DNA of 55,277 bases from Promethearchaeota archaeon (lineage in GTDB: Archaea; Asgardarchaeota; Lokiarchaeia; Sigyniarchaeales; SOKP01). Below are positions 45,001-54,757 of the stretch, piece by piece; positions within the stretch are counted from its first letter, which is position 1, and each line of letters begins with the position of its first letter. The notes beneath the pieces were generated by a model. That model was not told the DNA's origin, ran no database searches, and saw only the letters and a list, made by a program, of their open reading frames with translations. The translations under genes were made by a program, and so were the position numbers. The DNA is taken from assembly GCA_019057865.1 (NCBI GenBank), contig JAHLWP010000030.1, positions 1 to 55,277 of the forward strand, read 5' to 3'.

Positions 45001-45998
45001 ATATACCAATAGATTTTAACAAAACCCATGCTTATTTTTATGACAACAACGGCAGTACCATTATAAAAATTTATGTTAAAAATACTGGTGAAGTTATTTA
45101 TGCTTTAGATTCGATATATCTTACAGAATCTTTGAAATCAGTTAATCCTGAACATTTCACTACGGTTGGTGGAAAAGTGAATTTAGATGTAAATCAAGAA
45201 GAAATTATTGTTGTTGATGCAACTGACTATGTTGATGGTGAAGTAAATGAAGAAATACTCCTCTGTGTTACAACAAGCTTCGGAGAAACAGTAGCTTCAG
45301 ATATTGGTTATATTCACACTATAAGGGATAAACCAGATATTCAAATAATAGAAAATGTTGAGGGTACAGCAATTTCCTACATTTATGCGAATGAAACAGG
45401 AAGTTTATTAATTAAAAATACTGGAGATGTTCCGGTAACTTTAGATAGTGTATATATTAATGAGACAGTAAAATTAAATTTCTCAAATAGCAATGAAATT
45501 GAATTTATTTATGGGAATACTACTCTAGATGTACAAGAATGTGCAGTCGTTTCCTTTGATATTCCTGGATTAATGATAAATAAATCAAATGAAATTAATG
45601 TAAATGTCACTACTTACTCCACTGCCTATGATAATGAAACATTATACGCAAAAGTTAATTCAGAATTATACAATATTGAGATAGATGCAACAGGTACCAT
45701 TGCAGATATTAGTGAAGGCAAGCTCACAATTCGAATCAATAATTATGGTAATTGGAATGTTACCATTGATTCTATTTATGTTAATGAAACGTATATTCAT
45801 CTGAGTGAATTTATATTTGAAGAAGGAAGTTCATACGAAATTGCTAATCTTACAGGCTATATTATAATATCAATAACCCTTACTAGAATTGAACAACTAC
45901 TTGGGGTTTCTCCTCTCGATGACCAGGATACCTTATTAATTCTTGCCCGAACAATAGAGGGGGCTGAAGACTCACACGAAGAAGCTGTAAGAAACTAA
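42081..45998 (+). CDS. aglB: Oligosaccharyltransferase AglB/STT3 with a long repeat-rich C-terminus
   Basis: A 1305-residue membrane enzyme transferring lipid-linked glycan to Asn in exported proteins. The N-terminal 480 residues hold about 13 membrane helices. Asp58 in KAFDPWIQYYNAE is the metal-binding residue of the first loop. The acceptor motif WWDYG lies at about 526-530 in VVSWWDYGYWLTPIGN. After about residue 710 comes a 590-residue extension of beta-sandwich-like repeats, each with N-x-G and a following LDSVYVNE-like strand (for example KNTGEVIYALDSIYL, KNTGDVPVTLDSVYINE, NNYGNWNVTIDSIYVNE). Archaeal AglB is usually 700-1000 residues, so this tail is unusual. Confidence 0.93.
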   Translation: MPKIIASIRNFRDRARASVSVKTRNILLFIALFLLVTLAIIVRLTPLLRGPLLIKAFDPWIQYYNAEYLSTHSFYEYFNWRDFKSWYPEGYFRGNLRPGLTFTVVAIYKTFNFLGIPVSLYHICYFFPAFMGGITVLVMYFLGKEVHSKGTGLMAAFFLAFNIGYLQRTIAGFFDNETIGVFCVLMIFLFFLKAVRTGKISHSILSGVFLGYLSLSWGGYQFAYLIIPLICIILILIKKYNEHILIAYAGAQGTGLLIFSLYINFNPETLFSSLETGGIFLFTIILIIFHLIYTKKNDYPGFYNGLINLIKWGLIPVILIVAILIWIDPALIPFGFGGRFYALLNPLVREGMSLVASVAEQNPSAWGVFYYNILIPLILVPLGMYFCLKRLNAPDIFMIVFLLLLFYFTGAMIRIILLFAPAASLIGAYGLVNILKIYGGFIGEQKRGVSRKRRRQVKGTVGNTEVLAVYLIVGFLCVAQVVHTVDVSIERLSYSQITPAGVLHDWEESLLWMKNNLPGTSVVVSWWDYGYWLTPIGNVTTVNDNATFKGERIGMTGMAFMQTNEIYSAEIFRELKADYVLVYFGFLYSGLGGDEGKWPWMVRICNDHYEYYKDLGLEKDNWAENAVFDENEYQNSTTGAMGEKWFESQLVRLMFYEVPTDPESVPQGTLAHHYATQINGRQTDDGNVWATYIPPNGQYDFKVFVKEHFSPNQMVKLYKIDYTALDSKFMIINPEVFDSGYGNFKLDNIGKKDLHITSVEVNGKEYNYTLGKGINTQIVDAGEDDLVWVDIKSGGTTFNKDDVVSISVTAESEALEAKIFTFSNSTSNFFVKEAGEGAIQIDRPNSKVIQIDENHANALLEVENVGESIIVLDRFYVNDDIVSNRFLNENIEYLSGSSILYPGEKATIYLQDSPVTFYPIKKYNKIGVATPNDIRDEILFTSSQENYSITIYNDDRILSPEIAASSIESNYRKHIPIDFNKTHAYFYDNNGSTIIKIYVKNTGEVIYALDSIYLTESLKSVNPEHFTTVGGKVNLDVNQEEIIVVDATDYVDGEVNEEILLCVTTSFGETVASDIGYIHTIRDKPDIQIIENVEGTAISYIYANETGSLLIKNTGDVPVTLDSVYINETVKLNFSNSNEIEFIYGNTTLDVQECAVVSFDIPGLMINKSNEINVNVTTYSTAYDNETLYAKVNSELYNIEIDATGTIADISEGKLTIRINNYGNWNVTIDSIYVNETYIHLSEFIFEEGSSYEIANLTGYIIISITLTRIEQLLGVSPLDDQDTLLILARTIEGAEDSHEEAVRN

Positions 45999-46129
45999 AA
46001 TCTACATTTTTTATTTATATAATAATAAAAATCATAAGTTATTATACATTAGAATATCTTAAGTCTTATCTTTTATATATTGATTTTATTTTTAATTTAA
46101 ATTAGTTGAAAAATTGATTTATTACCCTA

Positions 46130-48136
46130 ATGATTGCTAAATTCAAACTTGAATCTGAGTTTAAACCTGCAGGAGATCAACCAGAAGCAATAAGAGCTCT
46201 CGCAGATAATATATTTAAAAGAAAGCAATTCCAAACATTATTAGGAGCGACTGGTACAGGTAAAACCTTCACAATCGCAAACATTATTCAACAAATTCAA
46301 AAGCCAACCCTAATTATGGCTCCAAATAAAACCCTTGCCGCACAGCTATATAACGAGTTGAAGGAGCTTTTTCCGAAGAACGCGGTCCACTATTTTGTCT
46401 CTTATTACGACTATTATCAACCAGAGGCATATATGCCTATTTCAGGCTTGTATATAGAAAAAGATTTTAGTGTTAATGAAGAAATTGAACGATTAAGACT
46501 TGCTGCAGCTCATGCTATCAGGACTAGAAATGATGTAATTATAGTAGCAACGGTGTCTTGCATTTTTGGGCTGGGAAACCCTGATCTTTGGGAGAAAATT
46601 GCGCTTTATTTAGAAGTTGGTATGGAAAAAAAACGTTCGGAAATTCTCAAACGACTGGTAAAAATGAACTATGAGCGAAACAATATTGAATTCAAACCGG
46701 GAAATGTACGGGTAAAGGGAGATATTATTGATATTTATCCTGCTTATTTAAATAACGCCGTTAGATTATCCCTTTTCGGCGATGAGATTGAATCCATAAC
46801 CGAAATTCATCCTATTTCAAACACTCCTCTACAGAACGTACCTAATTATAGAATCTTTCCAGCAACTCATTTTATTATTCCTGAAGAAAATAAAGTAAAA
46901 GCATTAGAATTAATTAAACAAGAATTAGTTCATCAAATTGAATTCTTTAAAAATCAAAAAAAATATGCTGAAGCTCAGAGGATTGAAAGGAGAACTAAAT
47001 TTGATTTAGAAATGATGAGAGAAATGGGGTGGTGTAAAGGAATAGAGAACTATTCAAGACCACTAGATGGAAGACCACCAGGAACACCACCAATGACTTT
47101 AGTTGATTATTTTCCAGAAGACTTTTTAATTGTTGTAGATGAATCTCATGTAACCATACCCCAGATTCACGGAATGATAGGCGGGGATCGTTCTCGTAAA
47201 AAAAATCTTGTTGAATATGGTTGGCGTTTGCCTAGTGCTTTTGATAATCGACCTCTTACATTTGAAGAGTGGGAAAGTAAAATTGAATACATTATGTTTA
47301 TGTCAGCAACACCGGGATCATATGAGATAAAAAAATCTGGAGGTATTTCCGCTGAACAGATAATTAGACCTACTGGATTAGTCGATCCAAATGTGGAGGT
47401 TCGACCCGCGCAAAATCAAATTGATGATTTGTTAAATGAAATTAGAAAAGTAATAGAAAATAAAGGTAGGGTCTTAATCACAACCCTTACAAAACGTATG
47501 TCAGAAGATATTTGTGATTATTATGCTGATTTAAAACTTAAAATTGCTTATCTTCATTCCGAAGTGGATACTGTCGAACGTTTTGAGATATTAAGACAGT
47601 TAAGAGATGGAACATACGATGTGGTAGTAGGGATAAATCTTCTAAGGGAGGGTTTAGACTTACCTGAAGTTCAATTAGTAGCTATTTTAGATGCTGATAA
47701 ACTTGGTTTTCTAAGAGATACAAGATCACTTATTCAGACTATTGGAAGAGCTTCTAGAAATGTTTATGGAAGAGCAATTTTATATGCAGATAAAGTAACA
47801 CCAGCTATGAAAGCAGCTATTGGTGAGACAAATAGAAGAAGAAAAAAACAGATGATTTATAATACACAAAATAATATTACTCCAAAGACTATTCAGAAAA
47901 ACATATTAAATTCTCTTTCTGAAGAGCAGGAATTTAAGGAAAGGGAAGTCAAAAGACTAAAGCAAAATGTCCATGATAAAATCAATGAATTAGAGAAAGA
48001 AGGAGATACTGATATAATTATTCAATATCTTGAGAATAAAATGTTTATGGCTGCTAAAGAACTTAGATTTGAAGATGCTGCTTATTTACGAGATAAAATT
48101 AAAGAAATTAAAGCAGATTATAAAATAAAAGCATGA
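46130..48136 (+). CDS. uvrB: Excinuclease subunit UvrB
   Basis: A 668-residue UvrB, the helicase-like damage-verifying subunit of bacterial-type nucleotide excision repair. Walker A is GATGTGKTFT (about 43-52), the beta-hairpin region is VSYYDYYQPEAYMP, the DEAH-like box is VVDESHVTIPQ, motif V/VI is LLREGLDLPEVQ and QTIGRASRN. The C-terminal UVR domain closes the protein (MFMAAKELRFEDAAYLRDKI). The gene is of bacterial type, so an old transfer is likely. It is followed by uvrA; no uvrC is in the window. Confidence 0.97.
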   Translation: MIAKFKLESEFKPAGDQPEAIRALADNIFKRKQFQTLLGATGTGKTFTIANIIQQIQKPTLIMAPNKTLAAQLYNELKELFPKNAVHYFVSYYDYYQPEAYMPISGLYIEKDFSVNEEIERLRLAAAHAIRTRNDVIIVATVSCIFGLGNPDLWEKIALYLEVGMEKKRSEILKRLVKMNYERNNIEFKPGNVRVKGDIIDIYPAYLNNAVRLSLFGDEIESITEIHPISNTPLQNVPNYRIFPATHFIIPEENKVKALELIKQELVHQIEFFKNQKKYAEAQRIERRTKFDLEMMREMGWCKGIENYSRPLDGRPPGTPPMTLVDYFPEDFLIVVDESHVTIPQIHGMIGGDRSRKKNLVEYGWRLPSAFDNRPLTFEEWESKIEYIMFMSATPGSYEIKKSGGISAEQIIRPTGLVDPNVEVRPAQNQIDDLLNEIRKVIENKGRVLITTLTKRMSEDICDYYADLKLKIAYLHSEVDTVERFEILRQLRDGTYDVVVGINLLREGLDLPEVQLVAILDADKLGFLRDTRSLIQTIGRASRNVYGRAILYADKVTPAMKAAIGETNRRRKKQMIYNTQNNITPKTIQKNILNSLSEEQEFKEREVKRLKQNVHDKINELEKEGDTDIIIQYLENKMFMAAKELRFEDAAYLRDKIKEIKADYKIKA

Positions 48137-48172
48137 GATTTTTCTTTCAATATTAATAAGAAATAGTAGAAA

Positions 48173-51046
48173 ATGAATGAATTTATTGTCATTAAAGGTG
48201 CCAGAGAGAACAATTTAAAAGATATTGACGTAAAAATACCACGTAATAAGCTTGTGGTTGTAACTGGCATTAGTGGGAGCGGAAAAAGTTCCCTTGTTAT
48301 TAATACTTTGTATGCAGAAGGACAAAGACGGTTTCTTGAATCTTTATCTAGTTATGCAAGACAATTTCTTGGAGAGATGGATAAACCAGATGTAGATTCT
48401 ATAGAGGGCTTATCTCCTGCAATCGCTATTGAACAAAAACCGTTATCAAAAAATCCTAGAAGTACAGTAGGTACGGTAACAGAGATATATGATCATTACA
48501 GACTATTATATGCAAATGTAGGAATACCTCATTGTCCAAATTGCGGTAAAGAAATTAAACCTCAAACTCCGCAACAAATAATCCAACAAATTTTAGATTC
48601 AATCAAAGAAAATCAAAAATTTATAATTAAAGCCCCGGTAATAAGAGATAGGAAGGGAGAATATAAAGAACTCTTGCAAGATCTTAAAAAACAAGGATAT
48701 GTAAGAGTTGAGATTGATGGTATTCAGTACACTCTTGATGAAGAAATTTCAATTGAAAAAAATGTTAAACACACAATTAATGTTATTGTGGACAGGTTAG
48801 TAATGAAAAAAGATATTAGGGCAAGACTCGCAGATTCAATTGAAACGGCTTTAGATCTAACAGATGGTTTAGTTATTGTTGAGATTGTCGAAAAAGGGGA
48901 ACAAGTTTATTCTGAACATCTCGCTTGTATTGATTGTGGAATATCCTTTCCTCCCCTAGATCACAAAATGTTTTCATTTAATATACCTCATGGAAGTTGT
49001 AAATATTGTAGTGGTTTAGGCAATGTTATGGAGTTTGATTATGATTTTTTTCTTGGAAATGATTTAGATGTTCCACTACAAGAAACACCTATTAGAGATA
49101 TTCCTGGATTTGGATCTTTAAATGGATATTCTTGGCAAACCATAGTGCAAGTTGCTAAACATTATGGATTCGACACTGATAATACTCCCATTAAAGATAT
49201 TGACCCCACAAAACTTCATAAAATACTTTTTGGATCGGATAATGAATCAATTGACTTTCATTTTGAAAGTGATAATAATGACTATAAAAATCATAATAGT
49301 GAATTTAAATCTTCTTGGCAAGTTGTAAGACCTTTTGAGGGATTAATTCCAATACTTCACAGAAGGTATATGGAAACTCGTTCAGAATGGGCCCGTGATG
49401 TTTATGAAAGTTTTATGAATCGAATAGCTTGCCCTCAGTGTAATGGTAAAAGGTTAAAACCAGAAAGTTTAGCCGTAACTATAAATGATCTTAATATTGC
49501 TGATTTATCTAACTTAGCTGTTAAGGATTCCTTAAAGTTTTTCAAAAACGAAATAAAACTAAATGAAACTGAAAAGACTATAGTTAAAGACGTGTTAAAA
49601 GAAATATTAGATAGATTATCTTTTCTTGAAAATGTTGGGCTAGATTATATTTCATTAAACCGTCGTTCAGATACTTTATCTGTAGGAGAAGCGGAAAGAA
49701 TTAGAATAGCTACTCAATTAGGATCTAGCTTAGTAGGTGTATTATACGTATTAGATGAACCTAGTATAGGATTACATCAAAGAGATATCTCTCGCCTTGT
49801 TAGTATGCTGAAGAAGTTAAGAGATTTAGGTAATACAGTTATTGTAGTTGAACATGATGAGGCAATAATGCGTAATGCAGATCATATCATTGATTTAGGT
49901 CCATTAGCAGGCGAGAGAGGAGGTGAAATAGTAGCTGAAGGTCCAATAGAAACTATAATTACGTCAAATACCTTAACCGGAGAATATTTATCAGGGAAAA
50001 AAAGAATTGAAATTCCAAAAAATAGACGGAAAATCAGTAAAGATATTATTGAAATAAAAGGAGCAGAAGAAAATAATTTAAAAAGTATTAATGTAAAAAT
50101 CCCTTTGGGTGTATTTGTATGTATAACAGGAGTTTCTGGAGCTGGAAAAACTAGCTTAATTATTGATTGCTTATATAAAGGACTTCATAATTTAATAAAC
50201 ACTCGGAGTTCTAAGGTGAATCAAGGAAAATTTGATAAAATAATTGGTTTTGAGAAAATAGATAAAATCATAAATATTGACCAATCACCAATAGGAAGAA
50301 CTCCAAGGTCAGTCCCCGCTACTTATACAAAAGCACTAGATTATATCAGGGAAATATTTGCCGGACTACCAGAATCTAGAGAAAGGGGTTATAAGAAAGG
50401 AAGATTTAGTTTTAATACAAAAGCCGGGCATTGTAAAAAATGCAAAGGAAAAGGCTTCATCCTTAAGGAAATGTATTTCTTACCCGATGTGTATATAAAA
50501 TGTGATTTATGTAAAGGTAAAAGATATAATGCTGAAACATTAGATATTAAATATCACGGAAAATCAATTTATAATATTCTGAAAATGACTTTCCACCAAG
50601 CCTTAGAGTTCTTTGATAGTTTTCCAAAATTAAAAAGAACTATTAAAACAGTAGTAGATGTTGGTTTAGGTTATTTAGAATTAGGCCAATCTTCAACAAC
50701 TCTGAGCGGAGGAGAATCACAACGTTTAAAAATTGCTAGAGAATTGAGAAAAGCAAGTACGGGAAATACACTCTATATTTTAGATGAACCAACAACGGGG
50801 CTTAGCTCTTTCGATATTAATTATCTGCTAAAAGTTCTTCAAAAATTAGTAGATAAAGGTAATACAGTGATCATTATTGAACACAATATGGATGTCATAA
50901 AATCAGTAGATCATATCATCGATCTTGGACCTGAAGGGGGAGAAAAAGGTGGAAAAGTAGTCGTAATAGGGTCTCCGGAAGAAATAATTAATTCAAAAGG
51001 TTCTTATACAGCTAAATATCTTAAAAAACATTTAAATGATAATTAA
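48173..51046 (+). CDS. uvrA: Excinuclease subunit UvrA
   Basis: A 957-residue damage-recognition ATPase with two ABC-type halves. The first Walker A is GISGSGKSSL (about 31-40), the first zinc site is CPNCGK, and the second zinc site is CIDCG/CKYCSG. The first signature is LSVGEAERI (about 502-510) where LSGGE is usual, followed by VLDEPSIGLHQRD. The second half has GVSGAGKTSL, the CKKCKGKG and CDLCKGKR zinc cluster, LSGGESQRLKIA and LDEPTTGL. It starts 37 bp after uvrB and is likely co-transcribed. Confidence 0.97.
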   Translation: MNEFIVIKGARENNLKDIDVKIPRNKLVVVTGISGSGKSSLVINTLYAEGQRRFLESLSSYARQFLGEMDKPDVDSIEGLSPAIAIEQKPLSKNPRSTVGTVTEIYDHYRLLYANVGIPHCPNCGKEIKPQTPQQIIQQILDSIKENQKFIIKAPVIRDRKGEYKELLQDLKKQGYVRVEIDGIQYTLDEEISIEKNVKHTINVIVDRLVMKKDIRARLADSIETALDLTDGLVIVEIVEKGEQVYSEHLACIDCGISFPPLDHKMFSFNIPHGSCKYCSGLGNVMEFDYDFFLGNDLDVPLQETPIRDIPGFGSLNGYSWQTIVQVAKHYGFDTDNTPIKDIDPTKLHKILFGSDNESIDFHFESDNNDYKNHNSEFKSSWQVVRPFEGLIPILHRRYMETRSEWARDVYESFMNRIACPQCNGKRLKPESLAVTINDLNIADLSNLAVKDSLKFFKNEIKLNETEKTIVKDVLKEILDRLSFLENVGLDYISLNRRSDTLSVGEAERIRIATQLGSSLVGVLYVLDEPSIGLHQRDISRLVSMLKKLRDLGNTVIVVEHDEAIMRNADHIIDLGPLAGERGGEIVAEGPIETIITSNTLTGEYLSGKKRIEIPKNRRKISKDIIEIKGAEENNLKSINVKIPLGVFVCITGVSGAGKTSLIIDCLYKGLHNLINTRSSKVNQGKFDKIIGFEKIDKIINIDQSPIGRTPRSVPATYTKALDYIREIFAGLPESRERGYKKGRFSFNTKAGHCKKCKGKGFILKEMYFLPDVYIKCDLCKGKRYNAETLDIKYHGKSIYNILKMTFHQALEFFDSFPKLKRTIKTVVDVGLGYLELGQSSTTLSGGESQRLKIARELRKASTGNTLYILDEPTTGLSSFDINYLLKVLQKLVDKGNTVIIIEHNMDVIKSVDHIIDLGPEGGEKGGKVVVIGSPEEIINSKGSYTAKYLKKHLNDN

Positions 51047-51145
51047 GTCTTAAAAAAGAAAAATTTCTTTACTTTTCCTTACTTTTTTTAAAATATAATT
51101 CATAATAAGAAGATAATTACGTTAATTCCAAATTTGTGGTGAAAA

Positions 51146-52954
51146 ATGGCTACTCAAGAAGAATCGAAAATAATTAGAGCCCCTATTGCATGTATTTTAG
51201 GTCATATTGATCATGGGAAAACATCACTCTTAGATTATATTCGGGGTACAGTTGTACAAAAAAGAGAAGCCGCTGGGATAACTCAGCACATAGGAGCTTC
51301 ATACTTTCCAATACAAGATATTAAAGAGTTCCTAAAAAAATCAAAACAAGAATTTGCAGAAAAGGATATTAAACTTCCAGGCATATTAGTAATTGATACT
51401 CCAGGTCACGCTGCTTTTTTGAATCTTAGAAGAAGAGGAGGTGCTGTTGCAGATATAGCAATTTTAGTAATTGATGTAACTGCTGGGACAATGCCAATAA
51501 CATGGGAATCTGTAAGAATACTGAGAGAAAGAAAAACGCCTTTTGTCATAGCTGCTAATAAAATTGATAGAATATCTGGTTGGAAATCTAAAAATGATGC
51601 TGACTTTTTAGACGTTTATAATACCCAAAAACCTCATGTAAAGGATTTTTTAGATGAAAAACTTCTTCAAATAGGTACCAACTTTTTAGTAGAGGGCTTT
51701 AAAGGGATAGATAGATATGATAAAATAAAGGATTTCACTAAAAAGATTGCTATTATTCCTACAAGTGCAAAAACAGGGGAAGGAATCTCAACATTATTAT
51801 TGATATTAATGGGCTTAGTTCAACAATATCTAACACCAAATTTAAAATTCTCTGAAGGCCCTGCTAAAGGGGTTGTTTTAGAAGTAAAGAAGGAAAAGGG
51901 TCAAGGAAAAACAATGGATGTATTAATTTATGACGGTATTATTAGAAGAGGAGATGATTTTATTGTTGGAGGATTAGAAAAACCAATTAAATCAAAAGTG
52001 AGAGCATTATTAATTCCTAAACCATTAGATGAAATTAGAGATCCTCGCCAAAAATTCGATTCTGAAGAATTTATAAGCGCAGCTGCGGGCGTAAAAATCT
52101 TGGCTCCCAATATTGATGATGTAGTAGCAGGATCACCTTTTAGAGTGATTGGAGATCCCTCAGAAGAAGAGATTGTCTATAAAGAAATAGAAGAAGAAGT
52201 TCAAGCTATTAGGATTAAAACAGAAAAGGCAGGAGTGGTATTAAAGGCAGATACTTTAGGATCTCTTGAAGCATTAGTAAGTTTTTTTACAAAAAATGGA
52301 GTTAAAATTAGTGTGGCTGATGTTGGACCAATTAAGAAGGAAGATGTAATGAATGCAAATATAGTTAAAGATTTCGATCCCTATTCTGCAACTGTTTTAG
52401 GGTTTAATATTACGATATTACCAGAAGCTCAAGAACAAGCTAATATTGATAATATCAGAATCTTTACAAATAAAGTTATTTATCGATTATTAGAAGATTA
52501 TATTGAATATGCTGAAACTAGGAAAGCAGAAGATACCGCTAAAGCGTTAAGTGAATTAGTATTACCAGCAAAGATTAAGATGCTCCCAGATTTTATATTT
52601 AGAAATTCAGATCCCGCAGTATTTGGTGTACATATTGAAGCTGGAACCTTATATCCAAAAGTATCCTTAATAACTAACACTGGAAAAAGAGTCAGAAGAA
52701 TTCATCAAATTCAAGATAAAGGTCAAACAATAGAAAAAGCAAATAAGGATTCTGAGGTAGCTATTTCTATCCGTGGTATTGAAATAGGTCGAGATATAGA
52801 AAAAGATGAAACTCTATTCGTAAATGTCCCCGAATCTCACGTTAGGCAACTAATGGGAAAGTTCATTGATGAGTTAACCACAGATCAAAAACAAGCTCTA
52901 AGAGAGTTTATTAAATTAAAGAGAACCCACGAGCATCCTTGGTGGGGTATGTAA
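51146..52954 (+). CDS. infB: Translation initiation factor aIF5B
   Basis: A 602-residue archaeal IF2/eIF5B GTPase that joins ribosomal subunits. G1 is GHIDHGKTS (about 19-27), and the switch region is AAGITQHIGA. G3 is DTPGHAAF, and G4 is NKID. Domain II (GVVLEVKKEKGQGKTMDVLI) and the C-terminal part (EAGTLYPKVSLITNTGKRV) follow. The SD is GGTGA just before the ATG. No intein is present, although archaeal infB often carries one. Confidence 0.96.
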   Translation: MATQEESKIIRAPIACILGHIDHGKTSLLDYIRGTVVQKREAAGITQHIGASYFPIQDIKEFLKKSKQEFAEKDIKLPGILVIDTPGHAAFLNLRRRGGAVADIAILVIDVTAGTMPITWESVRILRERKTPFVIAANKIDRISGWKSKNDADFLDVYNTQKPHVKDFLDEKLLQIGTNFLVEGFKGIDRYDKIKDFTKKIAIIPTSAKTGEGISTLLLILMGLVQQYLTPNLKFSEGPAKGVVLEVKKEKGQGKTMDVLIYDGIIRRGDDFIVGGLEKPIKSKVRALLIPKPLDEIRDPRQKFDSEEFISAAAGVKILAPNIDDVVAGSPFRVIGDPSEEEIVYKEIEEEVQAIRIKTEKAGVVLKADTLGSLEALVSFFTKNGVKISVADVGPIKKEDVMNANIVKDFDPYSATVLGFNITILPEAQEQANIDNIRIFTNKVIYRLLEDYIEYAETRKAEDTAKALSELVLPAKIKMLPDFIFRNSDPAVFGVHIEAGTLYPKVSLITNTGKRVRRIHQIQDKGQTIEKANKDSEVAISIRGIEIGRDIEKDETLFVNVPESHVRQLMGKFIDELTTDQKQALREFIKLKRTHEHPWWGM

Positions 52955-53039
52955 TAATGAGAAATCCTTTTTTAATCTAAAGTAATATTTAATTGTATGT
53001 ATACTATTTACATTATTAATTGATATTTTTACAAGTAAT

Positions 53040-54591
53040 ATGACATCGATTAATGAGATCTTAACAAACACCCTAAATCAAATCATTCCAACTAATCAAG
53101 AGTTAAAGGTAATTAATGAAATAGTTGAGAAATTAAAGCATTTACTAAAAAGCAAAGCAGAAGAATTAAACATTAATTACACTTTAATTGAATCGCAGGG
53201 ATCAACTGGTATCAAACAAACTCAATTAAAAGGGGATTTTGACATCGACTTATTTATTGGATTAGATTATAATTTATATAAACCAACATATGAAGGCCTA
53301 AGCAAAAATAAATTAAAAAAAGAATCCAAAAAAGATTTTTTAAGACTTTGTAATAATTGGATTATTAAATCTTTAACTTTAAAAGAATTTCAAAATCCAC
53401 GGCTTCTATATGCTGAACATCCATATGTAACAGTGGATTATATAGTAAATAACATTAAAATAAAAATCGATATTGTTCTATATTTTGATTTAGATAAAAA
53501 ATTCATAGAACAAAAGGGACCAATCACCGCAGTTGACAGATCTCCTTGGCATGGTCGATTTATAAGGAAAAATTTAACTGTTGAACAGAAAAATGATGTT
53601 AGGTTATTAAAGCAATTCTTTAAATCTAGTCATTGTTATGGAGATACTAGTGCTGTTGGTAAGGTTGGATTTATTGGATACAGTGCTGAATTATTGATCT
53701 ATTATTTTGGGAATATTCAAAAACTTTTTAGAAATTTTCACACTCTAAAACAAAAACCGTTGGATTATTATAAAAGAAATATCAATGAATTAAATAGAAT
53801 ACAACATTTTCAGAACGATTATCTTATAATTATAGATCCAATAGATAAGAATAGGAATGTTGCTTCAGCAATATCAGGAAAAGCATATACTTTTTGTAAC
53901 AAAAAAGTAAAAAAGTTTTTGAAAAAACCGTCTAAAGAATTTTTCATACAAAAAGCAATACCAGAAGCAGATCTTTCTAATTTAAAAGATCCACTTCTAT
54001 CAAAAATCTTCATTATCGAATTAAGAAATAATAATAAAGACATTCATTATACAATAAATAGAGATAAATTATATTCACTAGCAGAAAGCATTAAAACCAA
54101 TGGAGAAAGGGAGTTTACTCGTACAGAACGATTTGGAAGTATATTTTTTGAAATTTTTTTTGAAGATGAGATTGATGAATATAACATAGCTATTTATTGT
54201 GAAAAACCACAAATCCCAACAACATATATTCGAAGAGGGCCTCCAGTTAAAGAAAAATTTCATGCTACTAAATTTAAAGAAAAAAATCCAGAATATTTTG
54301 AAAAAAAAGGGTATTTATGGGTTGAAACTAAAAGAGAATATTATCAATTCTCTGAATTTTTAAAAGATTTTATTAAGAATAAAATTCCAGATAACCTTAG
54401 TGTTAATAATGTATCAATTTCTTTAAAGTGCAAATCTAGTTCTGGAAAAAGAACTATTTTCATTTTAAAAGAAATGGTTTTACCCTCTAACTGGTCCCGA
54501 ATGGGAAAAAATAAAAAATAAATTAGCAGAAATTCACAAACAGAAAGAAATTGAAATGTTAAAGAAATTAGGTTATAAATACGTTGAATAA
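53040..54591 (+). CDS. cca: CCA-adding enzyme (archaeal class I), frame broken near the 3' end
   Basis: tRNA nucleotidyltransferase of the archaeal type. The nucleotidyltransferase core is GSTGIKQTQLKGDFDIDLF (about 58-76) with the metal Asp pair, and VGFIGYSAELLIYYFG helps bind tRNA. The first frame ends at 54521 with SNWSRMGKNKK. From about 54466 a second frame continues as KKWFYPLTGPEWEKIKNKLA and onward to a stop at 54591, which reads like a natural C-terminus. One surplus A in the AAAA run at about 54466-54470 would explain it. This enzyme matters here because tRNA-Arg lacks an encoded CCA. Confidence 0.85.
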
Positions 54592-54757
54592 ACCAGAGGA
54601 AATTAAGAAAAATAACTAGTATTTTACAATTCTCTTTTCTTATTTTAAAATTAGACAAACAAAATTTTTTGTCGCAATCAGCGCAAGTTTAAATATTCGA
54701 GGTATATATTATGTTTAGTCTGATTAAATTAGTTAACATCATTCAGAAGGAAATATA

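Noticed and set aside
51146..52954. Intein in aIF5B
   Set aside because: The GTPase domain runs without interruption; no intein splice motifs are seen.
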